Shown here one piece after another: positions 16,957 to 26,056 of a stretch of DNA of 64,000 bases; the first letter of the stretch is position 1; each line of letters opens with the position of its first letter. Source of the DNA: Halobellus rarus (lineage in GTDB: Archaea; Halobacteriota; Halobacteria; Halobacteriales; Haloferacaceae); the NCBI RefSeq assembly GCF_024494595.1, contig NZ_JANHDI010000001.1, positions 124,001 through 188,000 of the forward strand, read 5' to 3'. The notes beneath the pieces were generated by a model, which was given only the letters and a program-made list of their open reading frames with translations, had not been told where the DNA came from and searched no databases. Made by a program: the position numbers and the translations under genes.

Positions 16957-17321
16957 ACAGGGGAAGCGAACCCGGGGGAGTTGTAGTTTGCGTCTATACC
17001 CTGGTTCTGTCGGTACTCATTCCGGTACGACTGCGACCGAGACGACTTCGGAAGCCCCCGCGCGCTCGACGGCTGCGACTCGTTGCGCTCCTCGCTCCGC
17101 TGCGGTGCTTACGTCGTCTCGCTCGTCGAGCGCGCGCCCCTTCCATTCCCGATGTCCCGCTCGTTCCACTCGCGGGACTCCCATCCGCGTCGGTTGGTCC
17201 CTCCCGAATTCGCGGCGGTTCTTCGGCCGCAATCGCCCGATCCGAGTCGGGGCCGTCGCGTCGCTTCCCCTCAGGGCTGTCGCGTCTGAACCTTTTTACC
17301 CGAGAGCGCCACAGAGCCAGT
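16957..17321. other. Intergenic region between divergent pibD and helicase genes
   Basis: No gene is visible in this 365-base gap. It begins with a short AT-richer stretch (16975-17000) that probably holds the pibD promoter and ends with CTTTTTACCC at about 17290, about 30 bases before the helicase GTG. Between them is a low-complexity part (about 17035-17150) rich in CTCGCTCCGCTGCGG-like runs, the type of degenerate GC motif common in haloarchaeal spacers. I see no RNA-like fold that I can support. Confidence 0.6.
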
Positions 17322-19175
17322 GTGGACCCCGATCGGATCCCCTCGTCGTTTCCGGCCCCGAGCTACCGCGGTGCGCAGGAGGAAGCGCTCTCGGACATCC
17401 GCGACGCCTTCGCCGCCGGGAACGACGTCGTGCTCGTCCGGGCACCGACGGGGAGCGGGAAGTCGCTTCTCGCGCGGGCGATCGCCGGCGCGGCCGCGAC
17501 GACGGACGATGTCTCGCCCGCCGAGGCGACCGACGCGTACTACACGACGCCGCAGGTCTCTCAGCTCGACGACGTCGCGGAGGATCCGCTCCTCGACGAC
17601 CTGAACGTGATCAGGGGAAAGTCGAACTACACGTGCATCCTGAACGGCGAGACCGACACGCCGGTCGACCGCGCGCCGTGCGCCAGACAGGCGGGCTTCG
17701 ACTGTTCCGTTCGGCATCGCTGTCCGTACTTTTCGGACCGCGCGATCGCCTCGAACCGCCGAATTGCGGCGATGACGCTGGCGTACTTCATGCAGACCGC
17801 CGGCTCCGAGGTCTTCCGCAAGCGCGACGTCGTGGTGATCGACGAGGCCCACGGTCTCGCTGAATGGGCGGAGATGTACGCGACCGTGGATCTGAACCCC
17901 CGGACGGTGCCGGTCTGGGACGACGTGGGGATCCCGGACGTCGCGGCCGACGGCGACCCCCTCGAACGGACCGTCCGGTTCGCCGAGACGCTGGCGGGCG
18001 CGGTCGAGCGCGCGAAGGACGAACTGCTCAGAAAGCCGGAACTGACGCCCGAAGAGGCGGCGCGTCGGGACCGCCTGCAGGAGCTTCGCTCGGAGCTTCA
18101 GTGGTTCGTCGAGGACTACCGGAACCCGGAGAGCCCGACGACCTGGGTCGTCGATCAGCCCGACGGCGAGGGGGGTGCGATCACGATCAAGCCGCTCGAT
18201 CCGGCGCGGTACCTGCATCACACCGTCTGGGACCGCGGCAACAAGTTCGCGCTCCTGTCGGCGACGATCCTCAATAAAGAAGCGTTCTGCCGGGGCGTCG
18301 GCCTCGACCCCGCGAACGTCGCCCTCGTCGACGTCGAGCACACGTTTCCCGTCGATAACCGCCCGCTGTACGACGTGACGCGGGGGAAGATGACCTACGA
18401 CGAGCGAGACGAGACGCTCCCGAAGGTGGCCCGGACGCTGGTCCGGATTATGGCGCACCACCCCGACGAGAAGGGTCTCGTCCACTGTCACTCCTACGCG
18501 ATCCAGTCGGAACTCCGTCGCCGACTGGCCCAACTCGGCCTCGGGGGTCGCGTCCGGGCGCACGACCGGGAGAACCGCGACGCCGAACTGGACTCGTGGA
18601 AGGCGACCGACGACTCCGACGTCTTCCTCTCGGTCAAGATGGAGGAGGCGCTCGATCTCACGGGCGATCTCTGCCGCTGGCAGGTCGTCTGCAAGGCCCC
18701 CTATCTCAACACGAACGACTCGCGGGTCGCGCGTCGCCTCGAAGAGGGGCAGTGGTCGTGGTACCGACGGGCGGCGCTCCGGACCGTGATCCAGGCCTGC
18801 GGTCGGGTCGTCCGCGCGCCCGACGACTACGGCGCGACCTACCTCGCGGACTCGTCGCTGCTCGACCTGTTCGAGCGGACGCGGAGCGATATGCCCGGCT
18901 GGTTTCGCGACCAGGTCGACCGACTGTCGGAACCGGACCTCCCCGAGTTCGATCAGGTCGCGGCCGGCGGTGCGCCTGGTTCAGCTTCGGGATCGGGCCG
19001 CTCGAAATCGTCGGCGACGAATCGCCGCCGGACGTCGAACCGAAGTCGGGAACGCTCGAAGACGCGGTCGGAATCGTCGCAGTCGAACGAATCGAGCATC
19101 GACCGCTCGGTCTCCGATGGCGATGACGACGACCGATCGAGTCACCCGCTCTCCGACGTCTGGGGCGACGGATAG
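17322..19175 (+). CDS. XPD/Rad3-related DNA helicase with an iron-sulfur cluster
   Basis: Superfamily 2 5'-3' DNA helicase related to XPD/DinG, probably in repair or recombination. The 617 residues have Walker A APTGSGKS (41-48), four Cys at 105, 120, 128 and 134 with the spacing of the 4Fe-4S domain, DEAH at 174-177 and C-terminal helicase motifs (HCHSYA near 390, SVKMEEALDLTGD and VIQACGRVVR near 500). The C-terminal 70 residues are a Ser/Arg/Asp-rich low-complexity tail. GTG 17322 is chosen because the next in-frame ATG is far inside. Haloarchaea usually carry two Rad3-like helicases; I cannot tell which one this is. Confidence 0.92.
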   Translation: MDPDRIPSSFPAPSYRGAQEEALSDIRDAFAAGNDVVLVRAPTGSGKSLLARAIAGAAATTDDVSPAEATDAYYTTPQVSQLDDVAEDPLLDDLNVIRGKSNYTCILNGETDTPVDRAPCARQAGFDCSVRHRCPYFSDRAIASNRRIAAMTLAYFMQTAGSEVFRKRDVVVIDEAHGLAEWAEMYATVDLNPRTVPVWDDVGIPDVAADGDPLERTVRFAETLAGAVERAKDELLRKPELTPEEAARRDRLQELRSELQWFVEDYRNPESPTTWVVDQPDGEGGAITIKPLDPARYLHHTVWDRGNKFALLSATILNKEAFCRGVGLDPANVALVDVEHTFPVDNRPLYDVTRGKMTYDERDETLPKVARTLVRIMAHHPDEKGLVHCHSYAIQSELRRRLAQLGLGGRVRAHDRENRDAELDSWKATDDSDVFLSVKMEEALDLTGDLCRWQVVCKAPYLNTNDSRVARRLEEGQWSWYRRAALRTVIQACGRVVRAPDDYGATYLADSSLLDLFERTRSDMPGWFRDQVDRLSEPDLPEFDQVAAGGAPGSASGSGRSKSSATNRRRTSNRSRERSKTRSESSQSNESSIDRSVSDGDDDDRSSHPLSDVWGDG

Positions 19176-19224
19176 GACGGGATCGCTCCCCGAGGGATCG
19201 GACTCTCGCAGTCGGTTCGGCTAC

Positions 19225-19311
19225 TCACAAAAGGAGCGCTGCTCCGTAGGCGAACGAAGAACCGACCATCAGGAGGACGAGTATCAACGCGAGCACCTGC
19301 TGTCGATCCAT
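19225..19311 (-). CDS. Very small single-helix membrane protein (28 residues)
   Basis: A 28-codon reading frame from ATG 19309-19311 to TGA 19225-19227. The product starts MDRQQ and continues with one hydrophobic helix (VLALILVLLMVGSSFAYGAA). I recall very similar tiny proteins with the same MDR-Q start and GSS-AY ending annotated in other haloarchaea, which supports it as a real gene; this is memory, not a search. It lies between the helicase gene (convergent) and an AT-rich promoter region. It may be a membrane-bound accessory peptide. Confidence 0.55.
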   Translation of the reverse strand: MDRQQVLALILVLLMVGSSFAYGAALLL

Positions 19312-19569
19312 ATCCGGCGTTCGTCCTCCATCGATTCAATTCTTTCGCTCGTCGGTGACGCGTGCCAGGAAGCTGGTGTGTAACTTCACAGCGAATCCGC
19401 TCGATGCCGAAACAAGTACTTAATGAATGTTAATTTAGGTTTAGATATAGGTTCTAATATCGATAAATTCGCTACGTTCGTTTCCTATAGTGAGATCACA
19501 CTGTCTCTTTGAGACGGTATAACACAGAATACTTAACACTCCTCACCTCGTGGAGACGAATGTCCCGCA

Positions 19570-19740
19570 ATGTATACCCACGGGCTGAACACGGCGATGA
19601 CCCTGTACCGGAACGGAACACTGACGCTCTCACAGGCGGCGTCTCGGGCGGGCCGCTCGACGGACGCGTTCGCCACTGCGCTCGTGCGGCACGGTATCAC
19701 GGTTCGCGAGAATCAGATGCGCTCGCGGACGGCGGAATGA
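19570..19740 (+). CDS. Small helix-turn-helix-like protein
   Basis: A 56-residue product from ATG 19570. The segment LYRNGTLTLSQAASRAGRS followed by TDAFATALVRHGI has the pattern of the UPF0175 / small sigma-like HTH found in many short haloarchaeal proteins: a helix, a turn with Ala-Gly, and a recognition helix. It is probably a DNA-binding protein or an antitoxin-like regulator. It follows a 100-base AT-rich promoter region. A different reading frame is open across the same bases but its product has no domain pattern. Confidence 0.6.
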   Translation: MYTHGLNTAMTLYRNGTLTLSQAASRAGRSTDAFATALVRHGITVRENQMRSRTAE

Positions 19741-19839
19741 CCGCTTCGGGGGATTGAGGCGACCCGTCCGGTTGCTATCGGTCGCTCGTTCGCCCTGTCT
19801 CGGCGGCCACTCGTTTTTGACGTAGCAACCGACTCGCCG

Positions 19840-20952
19840 CTATTCGCCGCGCTCGTCGGGGAGAATGTGCAGTCCGGCGCGACTCTTCAACACCGAGACG
19901 GTGTCGGCGTCGCTGTCGACGTACGACGGCCGCGAGATGGTCTTCGACTCGTACGTCTCGGGATCGAGCACCTGAATCGCGTACTCGTCTTCGACGGCCA
20001 CGACCGTCGTCTCGGTTGCGTCATCGGCGGTCCCGACCAAGCGGGCGTCGGGTGTCTCGCCCTCCTCGAAGGCCGCCTCGTAGGGGTCGCCGGTCGCGAG
20101 TCGAACGCCCTTCAGGTTCCCGCGGACGCTCCTGACCAGCACCGGCCCATCGTCGTCGTCGGGATCGACCACGTCGCCGGGCGTGAATTTCGGGAGACGC
20201 ACCGCGTAGGTCACCCGGTAGACCTCGTTGCCGTCGCCGTCCTCGGTCACGAGCGTCGGATACTCCTCGACGTTGCCGCCGAGTTCCCTGACGATCCGCT
20301 TTGCGACGCCGCCGCCCATCTGATTCGTCGATATCTTGATGTCGGTGCCGTCGTCGGTCTCGGTGATCTCGGAGATGAACGCCTCGCGGTCGCCGGTCGC
20401 CTCGCGCTCTGCGACGTAGGATTCGGAGATCTCCACCGCGCGCCGTTCCTCCTCGGCGGTGGGCGTCCGCTCGTCGGCCCGCACCTGGACGATACTGGCG
20501 TAGTAACCGCCGGCGATCCGGCCGCAGCGGTCGCAGGTCTGCCGGGAGATGTACACCGGGACGGTCACGCTCTCCTCGCGGTAGGTGTCGCGGACGACCC
20601 CACCGAACGTGCAGTGCATCCGGATAGTGTTCTCGTCGAGCTGCTCGGGTTCGACGCCCCAACGGATGTCTTCGGCCTTCAGGTGGACGCCGAGCGCCTC
20701 GGTCACCTGCTCGATCGCGACGTCCGTGTAATCCTCCGCGTCGACGTCGACCCAGCGGTTGCCCTCGTGGACCGCGCCGCACTGCGAACAGACCCGGACC
20801 TCGATCCGGTCGGGCGCGTCGACGAGGTCGAAGTCCTCGAAGTAGCAGTCGTCACAGAGGACGGCGTCGCGCTCGCGGGGTTCGCCGGGAAGCGGGTCCT
20901 CACGCTCCGGAACCGGGTCGCCACAGCGAGGACAGAAGTCTCCCGAACTCAT
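19840..20952 (-). CDS. nmd3: Archaeal NMD3-like protein
   Basis: Homologue of eukaryotic NMD3, a 60S ribosome maturation/export factor; in archaea it presumably acts in large-subunit maturation together with eIF6. The 370 residues begin with zinc-binding CxxC pairs (C7/C10, C33/C36, C55/C58, then CDRCG near 140), followed by the NMD3 OB/SH3-like regions with KISTNQMGGGVAKRIVREL near 210. Length is normal for archaeal members, which lack the eukaryotic export signal. The ATG 20950-20952 is used. It is divergent from htpX. Confidence 0.93.
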   Translation of the reverse strand: MSSGDFCPRCGDPVPEREDPLPGEPRERDAVLCDDCYFEDFDLVDAPDRIEVRVCSQCGAVHEGNRWVDVDAEDYTDVAIEQVTEALGVHLKAEDIRWGVEPEQLDENTIRMHCTFGGVVRDTYREESVTVPVYISRQTCDRCGRIAGGYYASIVQVRADERTPTAEEERRAVEISESYVAEREATGDREAFISEITETDDGTDIKISTNQMGGGVAKRIVRELGGNVEEYPTLVTEDGDGNEVYRVTYAVRLPKFTPGDVVDPDDDDGPVLVRSVRGNLKGVRLATGDPYEAAFEEGETPDARLVGTADDATETTVVAVEDEYAIQVLDPETYESKTISRPSYVDSDADTVSVLKSRAGLHILPDERGE

Positions 20953-21083
20953 CGGTGTCCGTAGACGACCGAGTCGGTTAAGCGCGACGAAGCGCGTCGG
21001 GTGGGGCGGTGCTATCTCCCCGTCGGCCCAACTGGCGTCTGCCTCTGCAACACCGTTTATTACCCCGAAGCCGTAGGCGGGGT

Positions 21084-21953
21084 ATGGAGTGGAAACCCGA
21101 CTGGGGACTCAGGGGCCGGATGGTCCTGACGATGTTCCTGCTTTTCGCCCTCTATCTCGTCTTCGTGGGGGCGCTGTGGCAGACGGACTCGTTCGTCTTC
21201 CTCCCGCTGATGGGCGTGTTCGTCCTCGCACAGTTCTTCTTCAGCGACAAACTGGCGCTGTACAGTATGGGCGCGAAGGAGGTGTCCGAAGACGAGTATC
21301 CGGAACTCCACGCGACGATTTCGCGGCTCAGCCAGCAGGCCGACCTACCGAAACCGACGGTCGCCGTCGCCGACTCGCGCGTCCCGAACGCCTTCGCGGC
21401 CGGACGCTCACAGAAGAAGTCGACGGTCTGTGTGACGACCGAGCTCCTCCGGACGCTCGACCGCGACGAACTGGAGGGCGTGATCGCCCACGAGCTCGCG
21501 CACGTGAAGAACCGCGACGTGATGGTGATGACCATCGCGTCGTTCCTCTCGACGGTCGCGTTCATGATCGTCCGGATGGGATTCTGGTTCGGCGGCGGCC
21601 GGAACCGACAGGGCGGCGGGGGGTTCCTCGTCGCTATCGTCGCCTCGCTGGTCGTCTGGATCGTCTCGTTCTTCCTGATCCGCGCGCTCTCGCGGTACCG
21701 CGAGTTCGCGGCCGACCGCGGCGGCGCGCTGATCACGGGACGCCCCTCGGCGCTCGCCTCCGCGCTCTTGAAGATCGACGGTCGGATGGACAAGGTCCCG
21801 AAGGAGGACCTCCGCGAGCAGTCGGAGATGAACGCGTTCTTCATCGTACCGCTGAAGAGCGACGTCATCGGCCGACTGTTCAGTACCCACCCGGCGACCG
21901 AAAAGCGCGTCGACCGCCTGCGCGACCTCGAACGGGAACTGGAGTCTCAGTGA
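21084..21953 (+). CDS. htpX: HtpX-family zinc metalloprotease
   Basis: M48 membrane zinc protease involved in quality control of membrane proteins. The 289 residues have two N-terminal transmembrane helices (about 13-32 and 37-53), the zinc-binding HELAH at 136-140, two further helices (about 146-165 and 183-205) and the downstream glutamate region EFAADRGGALITG. The ATG 21084 follows a TATA-like TTTATTACC about 25 bases upstream. The pspAB gene begins 27 bases after its stop; this htpX-pspAB pairing is a recognised association in archaea and actinobacteria. Confidence 0.95.
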   Translation: MEWKPDWGLRGRMVLTMFLLFALYLVFVGALWQTDSFVFLPLMGVFVLAQFFFSDKLALYSMGAKEVSEDEYPELHATISRLSQQADLPKPTVAVADSRVPNAFAAGRSQKKSTVCVTTELLRTLDRDELEGVIAHELAHVKNRDVMVMTIASFLSTVAFMIVRMGFWFGGGRNRQGGGGFLVAIVASLVVWIVSFFLIRALSRYREFAADRGGALITGRPSALASALLKIDGRMDKVPKEDLREQSEMNAFFIVPLKSDVIGRLFSTHPATEKRVDRLRDLERELESQ

Positions 21954-21980
21954 GATGTCGCTAACAGAGGCTCCCCGCTG

Positions 21981-22616
21981 ATGGGCATCTTCGACGCGAT
22001 CCGATCGGTCCTCGGGACGAGCGCCGAGGCGGACGCGACCCGCGACGCCGACCCGGAGGACCTCTTCGGGATGAGCACGGCCTACGTCACGATGGAGGCC
22101 GACCTCGGATACACCTCCGTCGGGGCCGCGGCGCTCTGTTTCTCCGGCGTCGACAGCACCGACTTCGCCGAGACCGTCGAGGACGTCGAAACGATCCTCC
22201 GCGCCGGCGAGGAGGAGACCGGCACGGCGTTCGAACTCCGCGAGGACAGCCACGGCTGGGAGTGGGTCGTCCTCCGCGACGACGATCCCGAGGACCTGGT
22301 GACGAGCGTCCACTTCGCCGCCGACGAGTTCATCGAACGCGGCTACGGCTCTCGGATCCTCGCCGCGGTTTTCGGCTTCGAGCGAACCGGAGACCGTCGT
22401 GGTGACGACGACGGCGACGCCGACCGCGCCTACTGGATCTACTCGTTCCGGCGGGGCGCGTACTACCCGTTCGCACCGAAGTCCGGCAAGGAGCGGAACC
22501 AGCGCCTGGAGTTCAAATTGGAGTCGATGCTCGACGGCGAACTGGGACTGGAGGACGACGAGTCCTACTGGTACCCGATGTGGCCCGATACGGCAGGCGG
22601 CCACCCCTGGGAGTGA
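21981..22616 (+). CDS. pspAB: PspA-associated protein PspAB
   Basis: The 211-residue protein resembles the PspAB family (start MGIFDAIRSVLGTS, then DPEDLFGMSTAYVTMEADLGY, and the C-terminal SYWYPMWPD). PspAB is linked with PspA-type phage-shock and HtpX stress systems (knowledge of the family). No membrane helix is seen, so it is cytoplasmic or peripheral. A short Asp/Gly-rich loop lies near 135-145. It directly follows htpX and is probably co-transcribed. No pspA gene is in this window. Confidence 0.85.
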   Translation: MGIFDAIRSVLGTSAEADATRDADPEDLFGMSTAYVTMEADLGYTSVGAAALCFSGVDSTDFAETVEDVETILRAGEEETGTAFELREDSHGWEWVVLRDDDPEDLVTSVHFAADEFIERGYGSRILAAVFGFERTGDRRGDDDGDADRAYWIYSFRRGAYYPFAPKSGKERNQRLEFKLESMLDGELGLEDDESYWYPMWPDTAGGHPWE

Positions 22617-22655
22617 GACGGGCTGTGGGTGCGGACGTATCGTTTGGAGGGACCT

Positions 22656-22815
22656 GGCGAACAGTCGGCACGACGGTTTTCTCGACGCCGATCGGATCTG
22701 GTCGGTCTAGGAGCGGCGTTTGTCACCCGCGTCGACGTGCCGAGCAACCGCGGCTCGACGCGGGGCGATCTCTAGCGCACGCCGCGTCTGGCCGCCCGAT
22801 CGTACATAAACGCTC
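22656..22815 (-). ncRNA. Candidate structured small RNA with its own TATA box, copy B of three
   Basis: Minus-strand copy of the repeated element seen at 7011-7142 and 46367-46485. A TATA-like TTTATGTA (22803-22810) is followed by GATCGGGCGGCCAGA, a GCGTCG arm, the core GGTTGCTCGGCAC (22737-22749), a CGACGCGGG arm and, after a longer spacer, GTGCCGACTGTTC (22659-22671). The spacer between core and distal block is about 25-30 bases longer than in the other copies. It lies between pspAB and a Tat lipoprotein gene, with no open frame shared between copies. Confidence 0.5.
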
Positions 22816-22876
22816 GTCGGACCGGCAGTGGCCGTTCCCGTGGCTATTTTATTCCCCTCCCGAGTAGTTTCGTTCG

Positions 22877-23539
22877 ATGCCCTCCACTACGCCCGCGCCG
22901 ACTAGACGTCGGCTCCTCCAGTCGGTCGCTGCCGCCCTCAGCGCGTCCGCGCTCGCCGGCTGCGGCGGCAGCGGTTCTACCTCGGGCACCGCCAGCGTCG
23001 GACCCGACGCTTCCCCGCCCGAAGACGCCCTGACCGACCCGACGCACGTCAGCCTCCGGAACTCCGAACTGGCCCCGATCGTCGAGGAGCGGGACTCGGA
23101 GACGGACGCGTCCGAGAGCGATACCGCCGGCACTCGGCGGTTCGACGATTGGCAACACGACCTCGTCGTCGACGCCGAACGAGCCGCGTCGCTCACGTTC
23201 GCGGACGTCGATGGCGCCGACGAGGCCCGCGCGCTCCTCGAGGAGACCGACTTCGAGTCGGAATCGGTGTACGTCGAGGGGCACGTCGTTCCCGAGTGTT
23301 ACGAACGACGGCTCTGCTGGGTCCGGTGGACCGACTCGGAGATCGAGACCGACTACGCGCGGATCCTTCGGGATGCCGACGTCGCCTGCGAGGCCGACGC
23401 CGACGACTTCGTGACGAACCTCATCCGCATCCCGGCCGCGCTGAACCCCGACGACGTCCGGAGCTACGGATCTAGCGGCGGCAGCGGTCCCTGTCGAACG
23501 CCGACGGGTGAATCGATGGCGACCGGGGAGGGAGCGTGA
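22877..23539 (+). CDS. Tat-exported lipoprotein, function unknown
   Basis: The 220-residue protein starts with a twin-arginine signal TRRRLLQSVAAALSASALAG ending in the lipobox LAGC (Cys29), the standard haloarchaeal route for lipid-anchored surface proteins. The mature part is acidic, with about four Cys after residue 120 (VPECYERRLCW, VACEADADD, GPCRTPT) that could form disulfides outside the cell. Its last bases overlap the GTG start of the next lipoprotein (GTGA), so they are translationally coupled. I recognise no domain. Confidence 0.82.
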   Translation: MPSTTPAPTRRRLLQSVAAALSASALAGCGGSGSTSGTASVGPDASPPEDALTDPTHVSLRNSELAPIVEERDSETDASESDTAGTRRFDDWQHDLVVDAERAASLTFADVDGADEARALLEETDFESESVYVEGHVVPECYERRLCWVRWTDSEIETDYARILRDADVACEADADDFVTNLIRIPAALNPDDVRSYGSSGGSGPCRTPTGESMATGEGA

Positions 23540-24891
23540 CCCGAACACCCGCGGACTCTCGACGAGACGGTCGTATCGGCCGCCGAGAGCTGCTGGCGCT
23601 CTCAGGCGCGCTCGGGCTCACGTCTCTCGCGGGATGTCTCGATCAGCTCCCCGGATCGGGACCGGCGACCGTCGACGGCGACGCGCTCGCGGCCGTCGTC
23701 GACGACGGAGCTCCCGAGGTGGCCGAGACGCTCCCGGTCGACATCGAGGCGTCGTTCGTCGCCGAACAGCGCGAGGTCGCCGAGGCGAAACTCGACTCGG
23801 TGCCCGCGCCGTTCGACGAGGCGGAGATACCGAACGGCGTGATCCGCGAACGGATGAACGGGGAGTACGAGGCCGCAGGCGAGTCGATCAGCGCGTCTTC
23901 GGGAACCGGGACGGCTCACGAACGGCTCGAGCATACGACTCACGCCCGGGCGAGCGCACACGAGGTACAGACCGCCTGGCGCGCGATCGAGGGGGACGCG
24001 ACCGTCGATGACCTCCGCGAGTCACGATCGACCGTCGACGCCGACGTCGACGCGCTCACCTCCCGATGGGAGTACGTCGGCGACGACCCGGTGCGGGCGG
24101 CGATCGTCCACGCGGAGATCGAGCGCGCGATCCGCGGCGCGCGGAACTGGCTGTCGTTCCGGGAGCGCGACCTCGAATACGCGGCGGAACAGCCGCTCAG
24201 ATTCGGGGACGTTGCCGCCGACGTCGAACGCGCGCGGACTTCGGTAGCGGTCGCCTCGTACTACTTCGATCAGTTTCGCGAGAGCCTCGCGCGGGAGGCG
24301 ACCCTCCGCGAGCGGTTCGCGGCCGCGCGAGACGCCCTCGACGAGCGAGTCCGGACCCGCGGCGAGTCGCTCCCCGAAGAGGCCGACGATCCGACGTCCC
24401 TCCTGGACCGGGACGTCGGCCAGACCGCCGGCGTGATCGCACTCGACGACATCCTCCGGAACGCGCGGTGGCGCACCGAAGACCGCGGCGACGAGCAGGA
24501 GACGCCGTCACTCGCGGGCGCCGCGCTCGACGCGACGGGAACGCTCGTGTACCTCCGCGCGTTCGAGGCGCTTCGCGAACGACTCGAGGGGGGCGACGAC
24601 GTCGCCGTCGACGAGGTGGACGACGTCGCCGAACTCCGTACCGACGCCATCGACGCGATCAGCGCCGCTCGCGAGGCGGATCGAAATCGCCTCGTCGTCG
24701 ACGCGGTCCTCCCGCGGTTCGCCCGAGAGCTGCGCTGGATCGACGATCAGATCTCTCGATACGAGGACGACACGCGGGTTGACTTCGCCGAGCGCGAGGC
24801 CGCCGGGTACGTCGTCGTCGCCGAAACGTGCCGCGCGGTCCCACCCGTCAGTGCCGACGTGGCGTCGATACTCCGCGGCGACGACGCGTAA
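23536..24891 (+). CDS. Tat-exported lipoprotein rich in helices, coupled to the preceding one
   Basis: The 451-residue protein begins with a Tat signal (RRELLALSGALGLTSLAGC) with the lipobox Cys at residue 34. The mature part is a long acidic helical protein (Ala, Arg, Glu, Asp repeats) with few aromatic residues and no recognised domain. The GTG start at 23536 overlaps the stop of the previous lipoprotein gene by four bases, which makes a two-gene operon likely. It could be a cell-surface adaptor for its partner. Confidence 0.8.
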   Translation: MTRTPADSRRDGRIGRRELLALSGALGLTSLAGCLDQLPGSGPATVDGDALAAVVDDGAPEVAETLPVDIEASFVAEQREVAEAKLDSVPAPFDEAEIPNGVIRERMNGEYEAAGESISASSGTGTAHERLEHTTHARASAHEVQTAWRAIEGDATVDDLRESRSTVDADVDALTSRWEYVGDDPVRAAIVHAEIERAIRGARNWLSFRERDLEYAAEQPLRFGDVAADVERARTSVAVASYYFDQFRESLAREATLRERFAAARDALDERVRTRGESLPEEADDPTSLLDRDVGQTAGVIALDDILRNARWRTEDRGDEQETPSLAGAALDATGTLVYLRAFEALRERLEGGDDVAVDEVDDVAELRTDAIDAISAAREADRNRLVVDAVLPRFARELRWIDDQISRYEDDTRVDFAEREAAGYVVVAETCRAVPPVSADVASILRGDDA

Positions 24892-24980
24892 CTCGCGGCC
24901 TTCGGTTTGAACCTTCGCTGACTCGCACCACGAGCGTCCTCTCAGTCGCGCGTTTCCACTTCCACTCTGGTGTTAACGAG

Positions 24981-24990
24981 GGTTTATGTG
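24981..24990 (+). promoter_or_regulatory. TATA-like element of radA
   Basis: GGTTTATGTG lies about 27-30 bases before the radA ATG at 25016, the right distance for a leaderless transcript. An ATG-initiated reading frame beginning at 24986 would overlap this element, which argues against the longer start. Confidence 0.5.
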
Positions 24991-25015
24991 CGAGTGGGAC
25001 CCAGCAGTGGATACA

Positions 25016-26047
25016 ATGCCAGAAGACGACCTCGAGAGTCTTCCCGGAGTGGGCCCCGCGACCGCAGACAAACTCGTCGATTCCGGATTCGAGAGCTACC
25101 AGGCGATCGCCGTCGCGAGTCCCGGCGAGATGTCCAACACCGCCGACGTCGGCGAGTCGACCGCGGCCGACATCATCAACGCCGCGCGCGACGCCGCCGA
25201 CATCGGCGGCTTCGAGACGGGTGCGACCGTCCTCGAACGGCGCGAGCAGATCGGGAAGCTCTCGTGGCTGATCCCCGAGGTCGACGAACTGCTGGGCGGC
25301 GGTATCGAGACGCAGTCGATCACCGAGGTGTACGGCGAGTTCGGTGCCGGCAAGTCGCAGGTCACTCACCAGATGGCCGTCAACGTCCAACTCCCGCAGG
25401 AACACGGCGGGCTCGAGGGCTCGTGCATCTTCATCGACTCCGAGGACACGTTCCGCCCCGAGCGGATCGACGATATGATCCGCGGCCTCGACGACGAGAT
25501 CGTCGCCGACCTCCTGGAGCGACGCGAGATCGAGGGCTCGCCCGGCGACGAGGAGACGATGAGCGACCTCCTGGACAGCTTCCTCGATCACATCCACGTC
25601 GCGAAGGCGTTCAACTCCAACCACCAGATTCTCCTCGCAGAGAAGGCCAAGGAGATCGCCCGCGACAACGAGGACGCGGAGTTCCCCGTCCGCTTACTCT
25701 GCGTCGACTCGCTCACCGCGCACTTCCGCGCGGAGTACGTCGGCCGGGGACAACTCGCCGATCGACAGCAGAAGCTCAACAAGCACCTCCACGACCTGAT
25801 GCGCATCGGCGACCTCTACAACACGGCCGTGCTGGTGACGAACCAGGTCGCCTCCAACCCCGACTCGTACTTCGGCGACCCGACGCAGCCGATCGGCGGC
25901 AACATCCTCGGGCACACCTCGACGTTCCGGATGTACCTCCGGAAGTCGAAGGGCGACAAGCGGATCGTCAAACTCGTCGACGCGCCCAACCTCGCCGACG
26001 GCGAGGCCATAATGCGCGTCCAGGACGGCGGCCTGAAGCCCGAATAA
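25016..26047 (+). CDS. radA: DNA repair and recombination protein RadA
   Basis: Archaeal RecA/Rad51 strand-exchange protein. The 343 residues have an N-terminal helix-hairpin-helix domain ([12 protein letters not shown], 9-20), the ATPase Walker [10 protein letters not shown] (107-115), Walker B LLCVDSL, the linker glutamate region and the L2 region [19 protein letters not shown]. Length is that of RadA without an intein. The chosen ATG ([11 protein letters not shown]) matches the family N-terminus; ten extra upstream codons are rejected. A very strong hairpin with T-rich flank follows the stop. Confidence 0.97.
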   Translation: MPEDDLESLPGVGPATADKLVDSGFESYQAIAVASPGEMSNTADVGESTAADIINAARDAADIGGFETGATVLERREQIGKLSWLIPEVDELLGGGIETQSITEVYGEFGAGKSQVTHQMAVNVQLPQEHGGLEGSCIFIDSEDTFRPERIDDMIRGLDDEIVADLLERREIEGSPGDEETMSDLLDSFLDHIHVAKAFNSNHQILLAEKAKEIARDNEDAEFPVRLLCVDSLTAHFRAEYVGRGQLADRQQKLNKHLHDLMRIGDLYNTAVLVTNQVASNPDSYFGDPTQPIGGNILGHTSTFRMYLRKSKGDKRIVKLVDAPNLADGEAIMRVQDGGLKPE

Positions 26048-26056
26048 ACATCTACC

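Noticed and set aside
16957-17321. A small RNA in the pibD-helicase spacer
   Set aside because: Low-complexity GC runs without a convincing fold, and no similarity to the three-copy RNA family.
24986-25015. Longer RadA start at 24986
   Set aside because: It overlaps the TATA-like element; the ATG at 25016 gives the standard RadA N-terminus.
25016-26047. Intein in RadA
   Set aside because: The ATPase motifs are continuous and the length is that of the mature protein.
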